Positions 53,640 through 59,186 of a DNA stretch of 59,186 bases are shown here, piece by piece (positions within the stretch are counted from its first letter, which is position 1; each line of letters opens with the position of its first letter). Below the pieces are notes generated by a model, which saw nothing but the letters and a program-made list of their open reading frames with translations, searched no databases and had not been told where the DNA came from. The stretch comes from an uncultured Prochlorococcus sp. GTDB lineage: Bacteria; Cyanobacteriota; Cyanobacteriia; PCC-6307; Cyanobiaceae. The position numbers were made by a program, and so were the translations under genes. The stretch covers positions 1 to 59,186 of the forward strand of contig CACNAI010000004.1 of NCBI GenBank assembly GCA_902618335.1, written 5' to 3'.

Positions 53640-54941
53640 CTATATCAGTCCAGCTTCACTTATTATTTCGAATTCTTTTATAACCTCCTTTAAGGGGATA
53701 TTTGTAAGTATAGCGATGTCAAAAAGAGAAGTTTCTCCATCGGCATAACTTATTATATCCATCCTTTGAGCTGCAGGATGTCTGCTACTTACTACTGAAA
53801 TCTGAGGATATAACCCTCTTTTCCCTAGTTGTGGTTCTCCGATTGTCTTTACCTTTGGATAAAGCCCGAATTCAAATGCATCAACTATCGATTTCATAAC
53901 TTCATATGATTCATAAAGACCTTGATCAGTTACAAGATTTAAGTTGTCTTCACTAGTGTGGTATTCAGGGTACTCCCCAAACTTACTACGACAGAATGTG
54001 ATCAATGGAAGTCTTATTCCAGGTGCACAATATTGCCTCTCATCGGATCCTCTTTGAAGAAAAGAATAGATTTTTACATTTTCTTTTCCTATTAGTGCGG
54101 ATTGTATTGCTTTATCTGCAAGAGTATTTTTAAATGGGCTATTCACATAAGAATATGCTCTTTCATCTCCTACACAACTTAGATTGAAACCGCAAATTAT
54201 ATTTTTTTTCATTTTATTTAAATTTCTTGATAAGTAAGCTAGGCTGCCAATAGTTTCAGGCAGCATTAAGAACCTATAACTATATTTACGTTTTTTGTAT
54301 TTATTTTTTAGGTAGTTTAATATTGCATTTAAAACAACTGGTCCACTTAATTCATTATTTGCCATTGATGGATGACATACATAGGAACTAAAAAGAATTT
54401 CTTTTTTCCGTTGACCCTTTAGTAAAGCTTGACTCATTTCTAAATAACCATTATCTAAAGAAGAATTGATAAAAACTCTATATTTCCCTTTAGGTAAATC
54501 ATCTTTTTCTCTTTTTGACAGACAAAATCCCCAGTATTTTTTGTAATAGCTAGTGACATAAGGCACGAAATTATCATTTACTTGTGATACGTGTATTCGG
54601 TCTATAAATTCTTCTAAATTTAATATTTGATCTATTGGCTCCGAATACCCAACTATATGTAAGTTGAGTTTTTTAAATTCTGCAAATTTTTTACCACTTT
54701 CTTTATGTTGAATAAATCCATCAATAATATTCCATTCTTTAGGAATATTCCAATCAAAAACCTGTTCTCCTGTTTTAAAAGATAATCTTTCATATTCATT
54801 ATTATGAGATTCGAAATAACTTAATGTTTCTCTAATTCCTTCTCCTGTTATAGATCTACATTTGGGAAATAATTTTTTTACGTGATCAATTAAACCATTT
54901 TTGAAATAAGCGAGGTCTTTTTCGAATTTGAAATTCATCAT
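53640..54941 (-). CDS. DUF4910/DUF2172 aminopeptidase-like protein
   Basis: The 433-residue protein resembles the DUF4910/DUF2172 family of M28-like, aminopeptidase-fold proteins found in polysaccharide clusters. Visible features are PKCRSITGEGIRETL near the N terminus, SSYVCHPSMANNELSG, LMLPETIGSLAYLS, RGSDERQYCAPGIRLP and EYHTSEDN, which provide the usual metal-ligand His/Asp/Glu set. The last 80 residues look like a winged helix. It follows the amidotransferase-like gene by eight bases. The biochemical role is unknown; hydrolysis of an amide-linked intermediate or a sugar modification is possible. Confidence 0.75.
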   Translation of the reverse strand: MMNFKFEKDLAYFKNGLIDHVKKLFPKCRSITGEGIRETLSYFESHNNEYERLSFKTGEQVFDWNIPKEWNIIDGFIQHKESGKKFAEFKKLNLHIVGYSEPIDQILNLEEFIDRIHVSQVNDNFVPYVTSYYKKYWGFCLSKREKDDLPKGKYRVFINSSLDNGYLEMSQALLKGQRKKEILFSSYVCHPSMANNELSGPVVLNAILNYLKNKYKKRKYSYRFLMLPETIGSLAYLSRNLNKMKKNIICGFNLSCVGDERAYSYVNSPFKNTLADKAIQSALIGKENVKIYSFLQRGSDERQYCAPGIRLPLITFCRSKFGEYPEYHTSEDNLNLVTDQGLYESYEVMKSIVDAFEFGLYPKVKTIGEPQLGKRGLYPQISVVSSRHPAAQRMDIISYADGETSLFDIAILTNIPLKEVIKEFEIISEAGLI

Positions 54942-54949
54942 ATATCGTC

Positions 54950-56209
54950 TTATGGGTAACCCTTACCTATGGTTATATATTTACGTTTGTCCGAGTTTTC
55001 TTGATCACATAACTTAGAATTTTGTATATATTTAAAATTATCAATATTATTATTTGAACTTTTTTGAGTCTTATTTTGTTTATTTAAAAAACTCCAGCCT
55101 TTAAAACTAAAATTTCCAGGGGTTTGTTCAACAAAATAATTTTTGTTTGTATGTTCGTTTATTAAAAATTGTAAGCCATCCTTTTTTATTCCTAACCATT
55201 CGCATAAAAGATCAGTATAGTTTGCCTCATTATTTTCGTATTTTTGAACCAAATAAAGTCCTTGATCTCTCGTTAAACGTCCATGCCTTATCTCTCGTGA
55301 TGCGTGATCTGTAACTTTTGAATAACCGTTTTTTATTAACTTTAATTTATCATGAACTCCCATATAATTAAAACAATCAACATGGTCATAACAATCGAAT
55401 GTTCTATTAAAATTTGCTGATAAAAAACCATATTTTTTAATCATTTCCTCATGTTGAGCTTTGGGATCCCATCTAACGTAGTTTCCTAGATAGATTCCCC
55501 TGACACCAATATTATTGAGTTCATAATCTTCAGGATACCTATATTGCCAAATATCTCTTTCATCTAAAATATCAAAAACAGAAATTAAATTATCAGCTTC
55601 AAGACCCATTAAATCATGATCTTTTCTATACCTTCTTGTCATTTCAACCTCATGTTTATGTGAAAACATCCCAACTTGTTCAAGACCTTGATGCGCTCCC
55701 CAGATAATTAATGGGATTTTATGAGTTATTGCAGTTTGTACAGGAAAAACAGTTTGACCAGCTAAACAATGCCAATAGATGCTTCCAAGGCTTCTTAAAG
55801 TTGATCTTGTTATTTTCTTAACAGATATCGGATTTACATTTTGTATTAATATATCACAGTTAAACTTTATTCTTAGATTAGCTAAATTCCTTATTCCAAG
55901 AGGAGTGTTGTAGTACTTATTATAAGTTACCAATAGTGGATTAAGATTTAGTTTGTTTTTTACTAAGTCAACTATAAAGTATGAGTCATTTGCTGCTGTG
56001 ACTGGAACAATACAATCATAAGTGTGGAATTTACTTTTGTATGGTTTGACTAATTTCTTGAGTTTCTCCCACCGATAATCCCAATCTAATTTATCTTTTT
56101 CTTCATGAATCCTGCAACCCGAACAAATTCCATCCTCATCAAAAGTTATGCCTAATGGATGATCACTGCCGTATAAACACTTTTTGCAAAATTGGATTTT
56201 ATTTTTCAC
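54950..56209 (-). CDS. N-acetyl sugar amidotransferase-like (WbpG/PseA family) with degenerate PP-loop
   Basis: The 419-residue protein shares the family layout: N-terminal zinc knuckle (C8, C11, C29, C32), PP-loop region and C-terminal SKVTDHASREIRHGRLTRDQG. However, the ATP-binding PP-loop reads TAANDS (71-76) where the active paralogue at 57589 has SGGKDS. The glycine pair and the lysine are gone, so ATP pyrophosphatase activity is doubtful. It starts at a GTG that overlaps the HisF-like stop (TAGTG). It may be a structural partner of the intact copy or have a new substrate. Confidence 0.8.
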   Translation of the reverse strand: MKNKIQFCKKCLYGSDHPLGITFDEDGICSGCRIHEEKDKLDWDYRWEKLKKLVKPYKSKFHTYDCIVPVTAANDSYFIVDLVKNKLNLNPLLVTYNKYYNTPLGIRNLANLRIKFNCDILIQNVNPISVKKITRSTLRSLGSIYWHCLAGQTVFPVQTAITHKIPLIIWGAHQGLEQVGMFSHKHEVEMTRRYRKDHDLMGLEADNLISVFDILDERDIWQYRYPEDYELNNIGVRGIYLGNYVRWDPKAQHEEMIKKYGFLSANFNRTFDCYDHVDCFNYMGVHDKLKLIKNGYSKVTDHASREIRHGRLTRDQGLYLVQKYENNEANYTDLLCEWLGIKKDGLQFLINEHTNKNYFVEQTPGNFSFKGWSFLNKQNKTQKSSNNNIDNFKYIQNSKLCDQENSDKRKYITIGKGYP

Positions 56210-56985
56210 TATAAATCACCATAACTATTAGAGAAGAAGGGCTCTCTTATTAAATTGCAATTTAAATTCTTTTTAAAATTCTGAACTGAATGCTCAAAAT
56301 AATTTAATGAATTGCCTATTGCTAATGCACTAACATTTTTTTTGGAAATTAAACTTTTTGATAATTCAGAATCATCTAGGCCCCCAAAGAGGATAAATTC
56401 ACTTTCAACTTTTGGAAACATTTCAATTATTTTTGAGTCAAAGGATCCTCTATTGCCTTCGTTTGACTTGTCTATTAATAAAATCTCTGAAGCAAAGTTT
56501 GATGTGAGTATTTGCATGATCCTATCTGAAAATTCTATTGATTCTTTTTTTAAATAATTAAAAATTTTTAATTTAGAGTCTTCTAATACACAAGGTAAAC
56601 AAATTATCAGTGCTTGTGCTCCAATATATTCAGATATTTGTTTAAGTGAATTAGATATATTATGTAATTGACTGTCTATAACAATTCTTTCTGCTCCAGC
56701 TTCAATAACGTTGGATGCATCATCTTTGTTTTTAATACCGCCAGCATAAACCATTGGTGTTGAAAGAGGAATTGATGCAATTTTCTTTATGAGATCAATA
56801 TCTGGACCGTAATTTTTAAGTGATCTATCAATACATTGGATGAATATTTCATCCACCCCCCAACGATCAAGATTTTCTGCAATTACGTCTGGTTTGCCTA
56901 ATGGAAGGAACTTGGTATATCCAAATGATTGTACTGCCCAACCATTTTTTACTGTAATCACACCTATAAGTCTTTTCTTAAGCAT
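56209..56985 (-). CDS. hisF: HisF-like cyclase subunit of a sugar-amidination system
   Basis: The 258-residue TIM-barrel protein matches HisF-like proteins of O-antigen clusters (HisF2): KRLIGVITVKNG, FIQCIDRSLKNYGPDIDLI, VYAGGIKNKDDA and ILFGGLDD. In true HisF the first strand reads like CLDVKDG with a catalytic Asp; here it is ITVKNG, and the second catalytic Asp is also not evident (ALIICLP). It should therefore channel ammonia from HisH rather than make imidazole glycerol phosphate. Its start overlaps the HisH stop by eight bases. The symbol denotes the family, not the histidine enzyme. Confidence 0.82.
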   Translation of the reverse strand: MLKKRLIGVITVKNGWAVQSFGYTKFLPLGKPDVIAENLDRWGVDEIFIQCIDRSLKNYGPDIDLIKKIASIPLSTPMVYAGGIKNKDDASNVIEAGAERIVIDSQLHNISNSLKQISEYIGAQALIICLPCVLEDSKLKIFNYLKKESIEFSDRIMQILTSNFASEILLIDKSNEGNRGSFDSKIIEMFPKVESEFILFGGLDDSELSKSLISKKNVSALAIGNSLNYFEHSVQNFKKNLNCNLIREPFFSNSYGDL

Positions 56986-57592
56986 GACAAAGATCTTTAA
57001 TTATTTCTGACAAAAGCGATTTTCCATTGTTTTGACTTTTCTCAGGATGAAATTGTAGGCCAGCAATTCTACCAAACCTAACTACTGATGAAAAACTTAT
57101 TGATTTAAATTTTGTTAAACAAATAGTTTGATTTTTTGTTTCTTTAAAACCATAAGTATGGTTAAAATAAAAATCTTTATTATCAAATGATTTAAAGACA
57201 TTGTCATTTTTTACAGATACTAAGTTATTCCAACCAATATGATGCATACCATCTTTTGAAAGTTTTTCTACTACTCCTTTAATTAACCCTAGACCCTTGT
57301 TAATACCGTTTTCGTGAGATTCCTCTCCAAGTAGCTGCATACCTAAGCATATGCCTAATATTGCTTTACCTTCTCCAGCTTGATCGATCAAAAAATTATC
57401 AAGCTTTTTCTTTTTTAGGAAATTTATTGAAGTAGAAAAAGAACCAACACCAGGAAGTAGTATTAAATTGCATTTTTGAAGTATTTCCTTGTTATTGGTA
57501 ATTTTGCTTTTAAATCCAAGACTTTTAATCGATTGTCTTATTGAGTTGTGATTCCCTATCCCATAGTCAACAATACCTATAGTTTTTTTCAT
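56978..57592 (-). CDS. hisH: HisH-like glutamine amidotransferase of a sugar-amidination system
   Basis: The 204-residue class I glutaminase releases ammonia from glutamine for a partner synthase. It has IVDYGIGNHNSI at the N terminus, LLPGVGSF, the nucleophile ILGICLGMQLLGEE (Cys82), and the catalytic pair LQFHPEKSQ. All three residues of the triad appear present. The ATG overlaps the upstream amidotransferase stop by ATGA and the 3' end overlaps hisF, so the set is translationally coupled. A housekeeping histidine hisH would be expected elsewhere in the genome. Confidence 0.9.
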   Translation of the reverse strand: MKKTIGIVDYGIGNHNSIRQSIKSLGFKSKITNNKEILQKCNLILLPGVGSFSTSINFLKKKKLDNFLIDQAGEGKAILGICLGMQLLGEESHENGINKGLGLIKGVVEKLSKDGMHHIGWNNLVSVKNDNVFKSFDNKDFYFNHTYGFKETKNQTICLTKFKSISFSSVVRFGRIAGLQFHPEKSQNNGKSLLSEIIKDLCHA

Positions 57593-58716
57593 AAACCATA
57601 ACCTACTTCAAAACGTTTAATAATTTCACCTTTATCGGTAATTTCGAAAAGCTCTTTATTTACACAAGAGTGGACATTTTCCCAGAAAGTTTCTTTTGAT
57701 ATATCAATATAATTACAGAAAGTCTCAATATATTCATCTGAACAACAGCCATCATATTTTTCAACTATTTTGATTCCTTCTTCTCTTGTTAGTTCTCCCC
57801 TCCTAATTGATTCGTTAACATGGTCAGAAACTCTTCCAAAACCATATTTATAAAATTTAATCATTTGATTAAAACTAACCCAGTTTTCATCTAATGCGTA
57901 AACATTTGTAATGTCTCCACTCATGGTTACGTCAGCTTTTCTAACATCCAGACCATTTGAAGCCGAATATTTCCCATTATTAATACCTGACCAATCCTCC
58001 CAGAACCATCCTAAAAAAATAATTTGAATATTAGCTTTCTCAAATTCAAAACTAGTTGGATGAGAAAAAGGAATTAAATCTTTTTTATCTAGTCCTCTTT
58101 TGGTTAACCATTCTAAGTCTCCACCAGCTATGGTATTCATAAAGCGTAGATTGTTTCCATCATAACCATTCTCACTCACAGTCCCCATGTCTCCAAGCTG
58201 TAAGCCTGGATTTTCTCCCCAGAATATTAAAGGTATTTTATATTTAATTGCAATCTTAGGTACGCAACTTACTATCGCATACTCGCCAGCTTTTTGATAA
58301 TTTTGAAATTGTAGAAATCCCTCTCTCAAAGTTTTTTTCCAGGTTTCTGGTTGAGAGGCAACGACTAAAGTATCGAAACCTAATTCAATTAAATTAGATA
58401 AATTATCCACTCCTAATTGAGAGACTTGCTCTGGAGGATAACTAAAACAGACACAGAGAGGGGTAAGCTTTAATTTGTCTCGAATCCATAATGCCTGTCT
58501 TAGGCTGTCTTTACCTCCGCTTACACCAATAATGCAATCAAAGAATTGATTTGGTTTTTTTGGATTTTTTTTTATAATATCTTTAAGAACTTCAAATCTT
58601 TCTTCAAAATCTTCATCTATTGATTCTTTATGATAATGACATGCAATACAATTCCCATCTATAAATTTAGTGTTTGGTCTTGTATCTATTTGTAAGCATG
58701 TTTTGCAATATTTCAT
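57589..58716 (-). CDS. N-acetyl sugar amidotransferase (WbpG/PseA family)
   Basis: With HisH and HisF partners, these enzymes turn an acetamido group of a sugar into an acetamidino group, as in Pseudomonas O-antigen and pseudaminic or legionaminic acid derivatives. The 375-residue protein has a zinc knuckle (C4, C7, C23, C26), the ATP PP-loop GVSGGKDS (66-71), IPLIFWGENPG, and the C-terminal GFGRVSDHVNESIRRGELTREEG. It is the first gene of the five-gene minus-strand operon ending at 53640. It looks fully active, unlike its paralogue at 54950. Confidence 0.9.
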   Translation of the reverse strand: MKYCKTCLQIDTRPNTKFIDGNCIACHYHKESIDEDFEERFEVLKDIIKKNPKKPNQFFDCIIGVSGGKDSLRQALWIRDKLKLTPLCVCFSYPPEQVSQLGVDNLSNLIELGFDTLVVASQPETWKKTLREGFLQFQNYQKAGEYAIVSCVPKIAIKYKIPLIFWGENPGLQLGDMGTVSENGYDGNNLRFMNTIAGGDLEWLTKRGLDKKDLIPFSHPTSFEFEKANIQIIFLGWFWEDWSGINNGKYSASNGLDVRKADVTMSGDITNVYALDENWVSFNQMIKFYKYGFGRVSDHVNESIRRGELTREEGIKIVEKYDGCCSDEYIETFCNYIDISKETFWENVHSCVNKELFEITDKGEIIKRFEVGYGL

Positions 58717-58839
58717 ATAACTTCAATAAAGTTTGAAGAAAAATTTCTTTACATTTTATCATTAGAATTAATGTCTTGGCTATAAATAATTTTGAACTTA
58801 ATCCCAGCAAGCAAAATTTTCGTAGATTAATAATTTAGT

Positions 58840-58845
58840 TATAAT
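58840..58845 (+). promoter_or_regulatory. Predicted -10 box of the metallo-beta-lactamase-fold gene
   Basis: TATAAT at 58840-58845 lies 21 bases before the ATG at 58867, followed by CGAGGG, a possible ribosome binding site at 58849-58854. No clear -35 hexamer is visible. Confidence 0.4.
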
Positions 58846-58866
58846 ATTCGAGGGTATTTATTAGTG

Positions 58867-59186
58867 ATGAAATTTAAATTTATTTCTAATGCTTGTGGGG
58901 TGTTTGAAGGGAGTAATGGGACTAGGTTGTTAATGGACCCATGGTTAGATAATGGAGTTTTTGAAGGTAGTTGGTGTCATTATCCACCTCTAATTACAAA
59001 ACATTCTGACCTTCAAGATGTCGATTTTATTTACCTTTCTCATATTCATCCTGATCATTATGATGAAAGATATTTTGATTATGATAAGGAAAAACCAATT
59101 ATTATTCTTGATAATGAATATAATTTTCTTGAAAATAATCTCAGGGAAAAAGGTTATAAAAATATATTAAAAATTAAAGATCAAGA
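58867..59186 (+). CDS. Metallo-beta-lactamase-fold protein, 5' part only
   Basis: A frame opens at an ATG at 58867 and runs off the right edge after about 106 residues. It begins MKFKFISNACGVFEG, followed by LLMDPWLDNGVFEGSW and the zinc-binding motif LSHIHPDHYDER (HxHxDH). This is the N-terminal half of a metallo-beta-lactamase hydrolase/oxidoreductase, similar in outline to UlaG and CMP-sialic-acid hydroxylase-like proteins found in polysaccharide clusters. The missing C-terminal half decides the subfamily. It is divergent from the amidination operon. Confidence 0.8.
   Translation, partial: MKFKFISNACGVFEGSNGTRLLMDPWLDNGVFEGSWCHYPPLITKHSDLQDVDFIYLSHIHPDHYDERYFDYDKEKPIIILDNEYNFLENNLREKGYKNILKIKDQ

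Noticed and set aside
1-59186. CRISPR arrays, insertion sequences or prophage genes
   Set aside because: No regularly spaced repeats, transposase-like or phage structural proteins were seen in any frame.

Overview
The window looks like a chromosome segment from a marine picocyanobacterium, most likely a high-light-type Prochlorococcus. The evidence is very AT-rich DNA, tightly packed genes, and a left arm carrying a typical cyanobacterial core set (ispF, larB, thiS, a long-form thiE, ribF, a DUF3611 gene, surE, pheS, nadK, cobL, ribD, ftsH, argF, lexA). The organism call is an inference from gene content and composition; no database was searched.

Region 1 (1-15075) is core genome. It holds isoprenoid, thiamine, riboflavin/FAD, NADP, cobalamin and arginine biosynthesis, one aminoacyl-tRNA synthetase subunit, a membrane protease and the SOS repressor with a probable LexA box. 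Two very small genes (2146-2277 and 2345-2512) lie between larB and thiS.

Region 2 (about 15147-59186) is a surface-polysaccharide island, interrupted by apt and a tRNA-Ala(GGC) gene. Its modules, left to right, are: FkbM-like methyltransferase and CgeB-like glycosyltransferase; a first SxtI/SxtJ/SxtK-like module (O-carbamoyltransferase, SxtJ, DUF5989); a C-terminally truncated mtnN facing apt; tRNA-Ala; a CDP-3,6-dideoxyhexose set (rfbF, rfbG, RfbH-like dehydratase, SDR, glycosyltransferase); a Gtr-like set (GtrA, GtrB-like GT2 and a convergent GT-C-like membrane protein); UDP-xylose synthase; an SGNH protein; a second Sxt-like module plus methyltransferase; more glycosyltransferases and galE; an ulosonic-acid-like set (aldolase fusion, KdsB-like, HAD phosphatase); an epimerase and a second SGNH protein; export and initiation genes (Wza-like, Wzz-like, WecA-like); an acyl-building pair (MaoC-SDR-ACP fusion and AAC(3)-FkbH fusion); and an amidination set (two PP-loop sugar amidotransferases, HisH, HisF, DUF4910 protein). 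A metallo-beta-lactamase-fold gene runs off the right end.

Together the island genes appear to make rare sugars (dideoxyhexose, xylose, galactose-type, Kdo-like, amidino sugars), decorate them with carbamoyl, methyl, glucosyl and acyl groups, start assembly on a polyprenyl carrier, and export the chain. The most novel-looking part is the MaoC-SDR-ACP / AAC(3)-FkbH pair beside the amidination genes. It could build an ACP-bound hydroxyacyl or glyceryl group and transfer it to an amino sugar.

A caution for users: at least eight single-base frameshifts, all consistent with one extra base in an A/T homopolymer, split five genes (cobL, a small conserved gene, an SGNH gene, the second carbamoyltransferase and a GT-B-like gene). 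Removing one base at each site restores a full-length frame. Sequencing or assembly error, real decay and transcriptional slippage are all possible.
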